Assembly (NCBI GenBank): GCA_036939755.1
Contig: JALLAZ010000209.1
Location: 1-19,464 of the forward strand
Direction: 5' to 3'
DNA from: Stephanodiscus triporus
Taxonomy: Eukaryota; Bacillariophyta; Thalassiosirophyceae; Thalassiosirales; Thalassiosiraceae
DNA: 19,464 nt
The notes beneath the pieces are model-generated. The model did no database searches, had not been told where the DNA came from, and saw nothing but the letters and a program-made list of their open reading frames with translations. The position numbers and the translations under genes were made by a program. Positions 1-7,673 of the stretch are shown here, piece after piece (the stretch's first letter is position 1; each line of letters begins with the position of its first letter).

Positions 1-7
1 GGAGAGG

Positions 8-49
8 TTTATCTGCGCGCAAATAAAAATTTCCAGATACGCAGATAAA
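8..49. repeat. 10-bp perfect inverted repeat
   Basis: Arms TTTATCTGCG at 8-17 and CGCAGATAAA at 40-49 are exact reverse complements around a 22-base AT-rich spacer. The right arm also continues the inverted version of the TATCTGCG motif that is tandemly repeated from 154, so this small hairpin and the array share sequence. No function is evident. Confidence 0.8.
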
Positions 50-153
50 TTTTGGAGTTTTTTAGCGGACTATTAGCCACATAAAACAAAATCCGCAGGT
101 ACGAATACGCAAAAGAACAGTCAGGAACAAAAACAAAAACTTCGCACCTGTCT

Positions 154-272
154 TCTGCGTATCTGCGTATCTGCATCTGCGTATCTGCATCTGCGTATCT
201 GCGTATCTGCGTATCTGCGTATCTGCATCTGCGTATCTGCGTATCTGCGTATCTGCGTATCTGCGTATCTGA
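154..272. repeat. Short-period minisatellite (GTATCTGC / ATCTGC units)
   Basis: A run of about 119 bases is built almost entirely from the 8-base unit GTATCTGC mixed with a shortened 6-base unit ATCTGC. The two unit types alternate irregularly, as expected from slippage and unequal exchange. Any open frame through it is periodic (QIRRYAD-type repeats) and I do not regard it as coding. Confidence 0.9.
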
Positions 273-387
273 CTATTCCTCAAAGAAATCACAGCCTTAA
301 ATTTACGTACCACGAGAACACAGATAAATATGGCGCGGAGTCTTCCCCCTGCCCCCGCGCGCACACCGAAACGAGAAGGAAAAAGTA

Positions 388-804
388 TCAGGTAGACCAG
401 CGCCATCGTCGCATCACGCGTTGTACCTCCAGCGCCGTGACCGGGCGCTCCGCCGTCGTACTCGTCGTCGCATCGCACCCTCCCGCGACGACAGATCGAG
501 TACAACGAGTACGATGACATCGCGCCGCGTGGCGGCGGTGGTGCTCCAGTGCGATCGCGTGAGATTCGTCCGCGAATTTCCGACGCGGATCCGTCATCGT
601 CGCGGCGGCGGCGTTGGCAGGACGCGGCGGCTCGACGACCTTGACGTAGGGATTGAAGACGACGACGTCTCGGCGATTATTGCCGTCCGTCGGGGGCGGG
701 CGTCCCGCCGCCCCCGACGTAGTAGTCGTCGTAGTCGTCGTCGTCGTCTTTCCTGCCGCCGCCGTAGTTGAGGAGTTTGGGGACGGCAATACTACCGTCA
801 TCAT
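388..804 (-). other. GC-rich low-complexity block; possible small CDS or first exon
   Basis: This block is markedly more GC-rich than its flanks and dominated by CGN/GTC trinucleotides. On the minus strand it stays open for 138 codons from ATG at 804. The frame has a run of about ten threonines near residues 20-30 and a short less repetitive stretch (VVVFNPYVKVVE, around residue 49). The composition resembles the GC-rich 5' ends of the two plus-strand genes in this window, which is the main argument that it may be a real 5' exon. Against this, the opposite strand is also open for long stretches, as expected for CG-rich trinucleotide DNA, and I recognise no domain. I cannot decide between a young or fragmentary gene and non-coding low-complexity DNA. 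Confidence 0.25.
716..755. repeat. Imperfect trinucleotide repeat (GTC/GTA)n
   Basis: About 40 bases of nearly pure GTC with scattered GTA triplets. It would encode polythreonine on the minus strand or polyvaline/Ser-Arg-rich runs on the plus strand. It looks like replication-slippage microsatellite sequence. Confidence 0.7.
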
Positions 805-1699
805 CAGATGTCGACGTCAGCGTAGGCGTATTACCTACCTAGGTAGGTATCGTAGTCAGAGGACGGGAGGTCCTATGGGTTGGAAGGCGGTTCAGCACAA
901 GTGAACGGGGCAAGCCATCGCCAAAACTCAAAGCCTCTCAGCTCCACATACGGGATGGCTGGCACAAATCTAGACTGGTATAGTACACATGCTAATTACA
1001 CACTTCTGGTACATTTTGGCTGGTTATATGTCATCAACGTGGCACTGGAGCTGAAAAAATTAGAAAGTAGGTATACGCTGGCAGGTATTTTTAACGGCAG
1101 GTATAATTTTGGTTGAAGTACGACAAAAACGTGTACAGTTTCCCTGTCACATCGGCTACCTGAGATTTTGGATTGATAACAGGCACCACTATGCAATCTG
1201 CTGGCCACAATGCTTATGCAGTGACATTTTACCTATTTTCCCTTTTCCCATTCAGATTAGCTGCGCGCCAGATCTGGTAAAGCAGCCACGAGTCACGTGA
1301 TGCCCGAAGACTGACTTGTGAAGCCTACGATAGACGCTCAGTGTCGCAGGAGCAGTTTTACCCTATGTACACCTATCTCTATTTTTTATTGGGTTTTTAT
1401 TTTTAGAGATTGGCGGGCCGATCAAAAACAGCCATCAAAAAATGACCCTCCGGCAGTGGGGCGGGGCTGTTCTCCTCTGTCCCATGGAGAATATTGTACT
1501 CAGACACGCGGGAAGGAGTCATGAGTGGAAAGATGGACATTTCACGATAAAAGTATCTATTTTCGTCCAGGAGAAGAAGGGAAGGCCAATCAAAAAGCGC
1601 GGAACCGAAAACCCCTTAGGCGACGCATTCTTTTCGCCCGGCCCAAGAGGGCGACGGCGTCTCGTTCGACCTGTTTCAGGCGCCTCTCCGCACCCCGTC
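805..1699. other. Intergenic region, no supported gene
   Basis: This mixed-composition DNA contains only short open frames with no recognisable product. It contains an 18-base perfect palindrome at 832-849. An ATG at 1442 opens the same frame as the downstream gene, but the 86 codons between it and 1700 look like leader sequence rather than protein. GC content rises sharply from about 1610. The stretch around 1380-1410 is T-rich. I see no clear promoter element. Confidence 0.5.
832..849. repeat. 18-bp perfect palindrome
   Basis: TACCTACCTAGGTAGGTA is its own reverse complement with no spacer. It lies in the intergenic DNA between the GC-rich block and the membrane-protein gene. It could be a binding site for a dimeric protein or a chance palindrome; nothing nearby decides this. 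Confidence 0.85.
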
Positions 1700-4420
1700 A
1701 TGACGGAGGGCGGCCGGCGGCGACGACGCGGGGACCGCCGCGCGACGACTGCGACTACCGCGACGGATGCCGCCACGACCCGCCACGACGAATACTACCG
1801 CGACGACGACGGATGCCGCCACGACGAATACTACTGCGACGACGACGGATGCCGCCACGACGAATACTACCGCGACGACGAACGAGCCCATCATCGTCGT
1901 CGGTCCATGCTTCGCGACGACGAACGGACGCATCGTTCGTCGTCGTCCCGCCACCGACGCCGGGGCGGGAGCGCCCACCCCCCCGCGGGCCCGTGCGATC
2001 CGGAGGGGGAATACGACTATCGTGATCGTCATCGTCGTCGACGTCGGGACCGGGACGACGACGGACGCCACCGGGGGGGGGGCACTCGTCGTTCGGGCAA
2101 CGATCTTGCTCCCGAAAAAACGAAGACCTACCCCGTCCTCCTCCCCCTTTTCGACGTCGTCTCCACGGCGTCGACGTCCGCGATCACGCTCGGCTCGCGG
2201 ATTCGCCGGTCCTTCTCCTCGGGGGCATCCTCGCGTCGTCCGTCGGATGACGGGGGGGGAGGAATCGTCGCGATACCGACCCAAGTGACTGTTCCTGGGA
2301 GGGATGTCGTCGTTAGTCGACCCACCCCGCCGCCGCCGCCGCCGCCTCCCCCCCCGCCGCTGGATCCGTCGCCGCGAGGGTCGCCGACGCGCGCCGCGGG
2401 GAGAGGGGATCGTCGTCGTTCTCGTTCTCGTCCAACTCGCGACGACGCCGATGCCCTACCCCCACCGCCGTTCCCCACGGGTGGGGGCGATGACGGGACG
2501 ACGACGTCGAATACGATGGGCCCTTTCGCCGTTCCCACGATGGGCCCTTTCGTCGTTCCCGCCCAGGACGGGGAAGATCCCGGTCCCGACTTCAACAGGC
2601 CGTTGCGCAGGATAGACTCGGGAAGGTGTCGACAGCTCATGGTCGGCAAGGGAAGGTCTTCGTCGCGCGGGAAGAAGCACCCCGGGGGATCGAGTTCCGT
2701 CGAGAGATCGATCGGGTCTTCGTGCCGTAGGAGCGGGGAGAGGTCCAAGAGCGGCGGCGGGAGGACGAGGAGGAAGGAGGGGTCGTCGTCGTCGTCGTCG
2801 TCGAGAGGCGGCGGAAGAAGGGCGAGGTCCGCGAGCGTTGAGAAGTCGATTGCATCGTTGTCGAGGAGCAATAAGTCCACGAGAACGAATAGGTCGATGT
2901 CGAGCGTCGGTGGAAAATCGAGGTCAACGAGCATCGAACCCGGACTCGTAACGATGGACGAATACGGTAGCAGGTCGGAGAAATCGACGAGACGTCGCCC
3001 ATCGATTCGCGACGAGAACGAAGATTACGACCGTCGCGAGCGCGGAGGCGATGTCGGGAACGATCGACGGAGGTCCATGTCGAAGGGACGGGCGACGCGC
3101 GACTTGAAGATCATAAGCAACGGCGGGGACGATCGACGGAGGTCCATGTCGAAGGGTCGGGCGACGCGCGACTTGGCGATCATCAGTCTCCATGACGACG
3201 ACGTTGCATCGCGGTTCTCGGACGATGGATCGTGGTGGAGGGCGTCGATGTCGACGCCGCGGCACGACATCGACGACGAGGGGTATTGCAGGCGCCATCC
3301 CGACGTGCGGCTGATGAAACTCCGGCAGGACGGACGGTGGAGGGTCCTGCGTAAGAGGTGTCCGGAGTGCATAGTCGTGGATCGTCCGACCAGAGGTAAT
3401 TACGATGACGACGGCGGTAGCCAATCTCAAACGGCATCCACAACGCACTCGTCCGGTCTCAACGACGGCAGCCTGACGCTGTCGTCGATCGAGAGATTCC
3501 GCGAACTTGGATATGCCTCTTTCCAAAAATCTCCCGAGGAGATGGAGGCCGAGGAGGCGACCAATCGGCTCAAGCGACGCCTGGCCGCGCGTGCGTATCA
3601 CTTCCCAGGAAACACGTGGTGTCAGGATTGGATGCAGTACCTAACGAACACGCACACCGTCCTCGGCCTTTTCTTCCACCATCCGTTGCATCCAATGAAA
3701 TTCAAGGAGCGAGTGGTGATACTTCTCGGCTCGATTGCGATTGGCATGACGATAAGCAATTTCACGTACATGTATTACATCAAGAACGGGTATTCCATGG
3801 ATGAGGTGGTGTTTACATTCGTGGTGGTGGACATAACCAGGTTGATGATCACGCTTTGGACGCTGGGGAGCTTCGTCCATACCTTGTTCGATCTTGGCCT
3901 TTGGCACATGAAGGCCTGCACGATATGCCGATACAAGGGCAGGATCGACGAATCCCTCATTCGATGGGGACGCGTAGCGGGGTTATTCATAGTCACTCTC
4001 ACCATCTTCGCCGGTGCGTATGCAGTGCTGCTGAGGGCGAGCATTGAATACAAAGGCGAGGGCAGCAATGCCGAGGAGGTCACGGAGAGCATCTTGAATA
4101 ACGAGTTCTACCAGATTGAGTTCAAGGACAAACGATCGTTCCGATTCCTTTTGGGATATCTGATCGAGTTCGTGTTGGCGTTGTTCGTGTACTACCCCAT
4201 CGCTGTCACGATACTCTTTTCCGGCGTTTTGGGTTGCGACGGACGCATACCCATCCTGGGGGGAAGGCCGAGGGAGATGAATAAGGAAAAACGATACGAA
4301 ATGAACAAGAGGCAGCCAAAAATCTTGCAGGCTGTGCACATTGAGCGCGACGGGAGCAAGTCGTCGGTGGATATTTATTATCACACTGATGACCGCTCCG
4401 AAGATTATACAATTATATAA
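1700..4420 (+). CDS. Uncharacterised four-TM protein with disordered repeat-rich N-terminus and Cx2H/Cx2C motif
   Basis: About 906 residues from ATG 1700 to TAA 4418-4420. I place the start at 1700, where protein-like composition begins; an in-frame ATG at 1442 would add 86 residues. Residues 1-510 are low complexity: three copies of a 12-residue RHDEYYxDDDGC unit, polyproline near 208-222, duplicated TMGPFxVP, Ser/Arg-rich runs, and a 23-residue tandem duplication at 455-500. Next comes C530-R-R-H-P...C554-P-E-C557, a possible zinc-binding loop of a type I recall from many diatom proteins. Four hydrophobic segments follow at about 672-695, 701-727, 757-778 and 816-845, then a charged tail ending in ...EDYTII. 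No catalytic motif is visible. The likely location is a membrane with a large cytosolic basic domain. It resembles a stramenopile-restricted family; the function is unknown. An N-terminal intron cannot be excluded. Confidence 0.75.
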   Translation: MTEGGRRRRRGDRRATTATTATDAATTRHDEYYRDDDGCRHDEYYCDDDGCRHDEYYRDDERAHHRRRSMLRDDERTHRSSSSRHRRRGGSAHPPAGPCDPEGEYDYRDRHRRRRRDRDDDGRHRGGGTRRSGNDLAPEKTKTYPVLLPLFDVVSTASTSAITLGSRIRRSFSSGASSRRPSDDGGGGIVAIPTQVTVPGRDVVVSRPTPPPPPPPPPPPLDPSPRGSPTRAAGRGDRRRSRSRPTRDDADALPPPPFPTGGGDDGTTTSNTMGPFAVPTMGPFVVPAQDGEDPGPDFNRPLRRIDSGRCRQLMVGKGRSSSRGKKHPGGSSSVERSIGSSCRRSGERSKSGGGRTRRKEGSSSSSSSRGGGRRARSASVEKSIASLSRSNKSTRTNRSMSSVGGKSRSTSIEPGLVTMDEYGSRSEKSTRRRPSIRDENEDYDRRERGGDVGNDRRRSMSKGRATRDLKIISNGGDDRRRSMSKGRATRDLAIISLHDDDVASRFSDDGSWWRASMSTPRHDIDDEGYCRRHPDVRLMKLRQDGRWRVLRKRCPECIVVDRPTRGNYDDDGGSQSQTASTTHSSGLNDGSLTLSSIERFRELGYASFQKSPEEMEAEEATNRLKRRLAARAYHFPGNTWCQDWMQYLTNTHTVLGLFFHHPLHPMKFKERVVILLGSIAIGMTISNFTYMYYIKNGYSMDEVVFTFVVVDITRLMITLWTLGSFVHTLFDLGLWHMKACTICRYKGRIDESLIRWGRVAGLFIVTLTIFAGAYAVLLRASIEYKGEGSNAEEVTESILNNEFYQIEFKDKRSFRFLLGYLIEFVLALFVYYPIAVTILFSGVLGCDGRIPILGGRPREMNKEKRYEMNKRQPKILQAVHIERDGSKSSVDIYYHTDDRSEDYTII
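1781..1882 (+). repeat. 36-bp tandem repeat, about 2.8 copies, in coding sequence
   Basis: Units at 1781-1816 and 1817-1852 differ by a single C/T change (Arg to Cys codon). The third, from 1853, diverges near 1882. The unit is a multiple of three and keeps the frame, encoding RHDEYYxDDDGC. A partial unit (CGACGGATGCCGCCACGAC) precedes the array. Confidence 0.9.
2515..2560 (+). repeat. 24-bp tandem duplication in coding sequence
   Basis: GATGGGCCCTTTCG recurs with period 24 (2515 and 2539), encoding TMGPFAVP followed by TMGPFVVP. The frame is maintained. It is a slippage-type expansion in the disordered part of the membrane-protein gene. Confidence 0.85.
2781..2803 (+). repeat. (TCG)n microsatellite encoding polyserine
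   Basis: Seven or so consecutive TCG triplets encode a serine run in the disordered Ser/Arg-rich region of the membrane-protein gene. Confidence 0.85.
3062..3199 (+). repeat. 69-bp tandem duplication (23-residue unit RRRSMSKGRATRDL...)
   Basis: GATCGACGGAGGTCCATG begins at 3062 and again at 3131, a period of 69 bases that keeps the frame. Both copies encode DRRRSMSKGRATRDLxIIS. They are nearly identical over the first 16 codons and diverge in the last few. The RRRSMS core matches a basophilic-kinase-type phosphorylation motif (R-R-x-S), which is an inference only. Confidence 0.9.
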
Positions 4421-4756
4421 GATACAAACTTGTGTTACTTCTTGTGCTATCTTCTTTCCTTTTCGACCATTTTCATCTTCGTTCTTCTTGACAGATGCTT
4501 CCTCTGGACAGATTGCACCATCTTCACAAACGACATCACAATGATTGTGGGTTCATTTTTCGCAATAACAGAAAAAAGATAACTCTCAAGACAATGTATG
4601 CAAGATGAAAATGGGCTGCGAAAATGTCTTCCATCGAGACTAATCCTTTGCAAGTTACAGCACTCCGTTTATTTGTGTGCTCCTTTTTCTACCAGCGATT
4701 TGAATCGGCATCCCGCCTCTGTCTTTTAGATGACGTTATCTTTGTCCGACCTATTC
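4421..4756. other. Convergent intergenic region
   Basis: About 336 bases separate two genes that converge on it, so it should hold both 3' untranslated regions. It is T-rich and has no supported ORF or RNA gene. No canonical diatom polyadenylation signal stands out. Confidence 0.5.
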
Positions 4757-7441
4757 CTACGATGGTTCATCATATTCTTGTTCTGATGACGTTTCAACCT
4801 TTCTTGAATACTGTCCTTGAGATCTTTCCGGAGCAGAACGAACACGTCTTCTTCTCCTTGGAGAGTCTTCTCTCTCGTCTTTGAAAAAGCGATCATATGA
4901 CACATCATTTCCAAATTTTGCATTTTCCCTCTGAGGCCGCACAGCAGGTCTCCTTCTCGATCTAGGTGCATCGTCATCCTCTTCGTTATAAGATTCATCA
5001 TAATCCTTTCCCACTGCAACTTTATCGTCTCTAAAGTTGGGAAAGCTCATGTCTGGTTTCAATCTCTCTTGACTGGAACGCTGCAGTGATTCGTCCAAAT
5101 CAGAGAAATTTTTCCATGTACCAGGTCTTCTTGGTGGAGGAGGCAATCGATCAATTGAAGCTCTTGGTTCTACTCTGCGACTTTCTCCACGTTCTAATTC
5201 TCCTCGTGTTTCAGAGCGTGCCTTTCGCCTATTTATCCTGCCACCATCATCATCATAATCCTTCTCTTCCAACTTTCTTTCTGGTTGCCCTCTTGTCCGT
5301 CTTCGCTCACCACGTGATCGAGGCTGTGCTGATGATCTCCTCCTTTCCGCAGGCCGTCTCGGCCTGTCGCCATATTCATATAGCGGATTCTCGCCAATGC
5401 CATCATCCAGCATGGTCAACCACGTCTTGTACAAATCGTATCGCCACCGGCTTTCGTCAAGCACGCTTTCTTTCCAATCGGGGCCTAGGATCTGCAGACG
5501 AAACCGAGCTTCTTTTCTAAGAAAGTCTCGAAAAGTTGGTAGATCCATCCAAAATTTGTTGGGTGGTGGTTCATCATTGTCTCCGCGATCTATTAGGAGC
5601 TCTCGTCTTCGCACCGGAGGACGCTGTCGCTGCCGTCGTTGCTGATTATTAAGCGACCTTTGCGGGGTTGCCTTGTTGGGAGACTTCGATGGGGAGAATT
5701 CTTCATCGCCATTATCATCAAGCCTCCTCTGCGGTTTTGGGCGTCTTTTTGAGTAGTCATATCCTCCTTCGTCATCATACCTGCGGTTATTTACAATTTC
5801 GTCCTCTCCCTCTTTGATTGGTTGCTGCCGTTGTTGTCTAGTGCCACTTTCTGTTGTGGTTTTCTGAGCAGTCTCATCATCCGTATCAGGAACATGAGAA
5901 GATGTGAATGGTCCCCATGATTCTATGATTCGATCTTCCTTTGGCTGTTGAGGAGTACTTCGACTCTCACGAGGGATTGATACAGCACCGGCGCTCTCCA
6001 TCTTACCGACAGTCTCTTGTTCTTTCACTTTACTGACTGATGAGGATTTTTCATCGTCCATCGAATCATTCCTAACTCTCATGGAGTCTTTTGTATCATG
6101 ACCCTCCAATCCTAATTTCTCATCCAAACTCCTCCCGAAAACAACCTCCACCTCCCACTCAAAATCTTCATCATCTTCATCTTCTTTTGCCTCTTTCTCA
6201 AAGCCGTTCAACTTGCTTAAACGAACCCATCGTTTTGGAAGACCCTTCTTTGGCTTTGATATGCGATCCTCGAAAATCAACTCCAACACCTGCGGTCGCA
6301 AAACAAGGATTTCCTTCTTGGTGTAGCCCAAACTCAATAGATCTGCGAGCGGACCTATAATTTCAATATCGCCATCGAAAGTGTTGCGCAGGCGTACGAT
6401 TGGCGGCGGGCGCGCGTTTACGGAGGATTTGGTCTGTGGCTTTTTCACTCGATGTCGCTCTTGTGACACACTCACTGCCGGCTGTCTCCTTTGTGACTGT
6501 GAAACTGGTCGGTCTTCGTCACTGTCATTCTCGTCGTATGCATCCGAATCTTCATATTCATCATCGTCGTCAAAACTTCCTTCATAATCTTCTCTGCCTT
6601 TGTTATCATCCTTTCTGGTTCCTTCATCGAATGTCCGTGCATGTTGCACGGCACCATTCAATGCCCGAACATCCTCTTCCACAATTTCCCGTCGCGATTG
6701 CTGCATAATTGGAATGTTATTCCTCTCGCTACCGATAGACGATTGTGGGGGCTCAAACGTTTCTCTTGAGAAACTATTAGTTGCATCTTTCACGCTGATA
6801 ACCTCCGTCTCCGTATTCGGCATATTTTCAGTGCTCCTCGCTCCATCGTCACCCTTTGTAACCCTCTCCCTAGACGCATCATAATCATTTCTTTTGGCTT
6901 CTTCCGTCACAACTTCCTCACGGGATGAATCAGATTTCTCTGACGGATCTTCAGCCAGCAACTTGGAGAAAGTCTGATAGAACCATTCCGAGTCTTCCTC
7001 TTGCACCTGTTGGTACAATCTTTGGATGTTATACTCCTCGTTACTATTGTCGCTACCATCGTCGCGATTTTTGGACGAGAGAGAGGCGGAGAAGCGATGC
7101 CGTCGAGGTGCGCACGTTGGAGTGCGAAGATGCACGACACTCTGCGACGACGGCGAGTCGGTATAAGAATGATGTACGAAATGAGATAGGAAGGCCAGCC
7201 GCCTAAAAGAGTCGATGGATCCAACAATCGCAGATTTATCGGGCCTCGGCGATGGCACGAATGCAGTAGGACTAGCAGCCAGCGGGGTTGAGGGTCCGAA
7301 CGATGACGACGATTGTTTCCAGGTTGATGCAAGTCTCGTAGGCGTCACAAGTCTAGTTGAAATATGCAGGCTGCTCTCCGCCGGCGGCGCTAGTAAGTAG
7401 ACCAAAGACATGATAGCCAAGTAAAAGTTCAGTTCCGTCAT
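4757..7441 (-). CDS. Large disordered protein with signal-peptide-like start, possibly plastid-targeted
   Basis: I start it at the ATG at 7439-7441 (894 residues). An upstream in-frame ATG at 7604-7606 adds 55 residues that bury the hydrophobic segment and would leave only 67 bases before RRP1; ATG 7409-7411 is another option. The first about 20 residues hold a hydrophobic core (FYLAIMSLVYLLAPPA) like a signal peptide. A Ser/Thr/Arg-rich stretch with AASPTAFVPSP at about 56-66 follows, reminiscent of the diatom plastid ASAFAP signal but not directly at the predicted cleavage site. Most of the protein is acidic, Gln/Arg-rich and disordered. Two ordered-looking cores stand out: about 353-407 (GPLADLLSLGYTKKEILVLRP, then KGLPKRWVRL) and about 628-682 (FWMDLPTFRDFLRKEARFR, GPDWKES, DESRWRYDLYKTWL). 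I believe the cores are conserved in diatom proteins but cannot name a family. The C-terminal 200 residues are Arg/Glu-rich. Confidence 0.75.
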   Translation of the reverse strand: MTELNFYLAIMSLVYLLAPPAESSLHISTRLVTPTRLASTWKQSSSSFGPSTPLAASPTAFVPSPRPDKSAIVGSIDSFRRLAFLSHFVHHSYTDSPSSQSVVHLRTPTCAPRRHRFSASLSSKNRDDGSDNSNEEYNIQRLYQQVQEEDSEWFYQTFSKLLAEDPSEKSDSSREEVVTEEAKRNDYDASRERVTKGDDGARSTENMPNTETEVISVKDATNSFSRETFEPPQSSIGSERNNIPIMQQSRREIVEEDVRALNGAVQHARTFDEGTRKDDNKGREDYEGSFDDDDEYEDSDAYDENDSDEDRPVSQSQRRQPAVSVSQERHRVKKPQTKSSVNARPPPIVRLRNTFDGDIEIIGPLADLLSLGYTKKEILVLRPQVLELIFEDRISKPKKGLPKRWVRLSKLNGFEKEAKEDEDDEDFEWEVEVVFGRSLDEKLGLEGHDTKDSMRVRNDSMDDEKSSSVSKVKEQETVGKMESAGAVSIPRESRSTPQQPKEDRIIESWGPFTSSHVPDTDDETAQKTTTESGTRQQRQQPIKEGEDEIVNNRRYDDEGGYDYSKRRPKPQRRLDDNGDEEFSPSKSPNKATPQRSLNNQQRRQRQRPPVRRRELLIDRGDNDEPPPNKFWMDLPTFRDFLRKEARFRLQILGPDWKESVLDESRWRYDLYKTWLTMLDDGIGENPLYEYGDRPRRPAERRRSSAQPRSRGERRRTRGQPERKLEEKDYDDDGGRINRRKARSETRGELERGESRRVEPRASIDRLPPPPRRPGTWKNFSDLDESLQRSSQERLKPDMSFPNFRDDKVAVGKDYDESYNEEDDDAPRSRRRPAVRPQRENAKFGNDVSYDRFFKDEREDSPRRRRRVRSAPERSQGQYSRKVETSSEQEYDEPS

Positions 7442-7673
7442 CGTTAGATAATCCTTCATCTGCAAGGTGATTGCCACCCAACTCTTCTGTGTTGTGCCTT
7501 TTCTTTCCTGGTGCGTTGGGGTTGGTCGCGACCCGAAACTGTCTGTCCGTTGTTTTTGATGCCACCCCAACAACCATCCGTAGAAACTCACATTTTTTCT
7601 CTCCACTCTAAAGAATCAGAACGCGACCGCGTCCTCCCAGCCCAACAACAACAAACGCAACTACTAAGCCGCA
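7442..7673. promoter_or_regulatory. Divergent promoter region between the disordered-protein gene and RRP1
   Basis: The two genes start in opposite directions 232 bases apart, so both promoters and 5' leaders must lie here. The RRP1 leader side is CA-rich (CCCAACAACAACAAACGCAA just before the ATG), a common look for diatom 5' UTRs. I see no TATA box at a convincing distance. Confidence 0.5.

Noticed and set aside
62..520. Minus-strand open frame of 152 codons through the minisatellite
   Set aside because: A third of it is the periodic translation of the GTATCTGC array and the rest overlaps the GC-rich block in a different frame; it has no protein-like character.
1442..1699. N-terminal extension of the membrane protein from the ATG at 1442
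   Set aside because: Composition differs from the rest of the protein, there is no recognisable motif, and it looks like leader sequence; kept only as an alternative start.
2128..2934. Long minus-strand open frame opposite the membrane-protein gene
   Set aside because: It is Asp/Leu/Pro/Gly-rich low complexity, the antisense shadow of Ser/Arg-rich trinucleotide-biased coding sequence.
7442..7606. Extension of the minus-strand protein to the ATG at 7606
   Set aside because: It would place 55 polar residues before a signal-peptide-like core and nearly remove the divergent promoter; the ATG at 7441 fits better.
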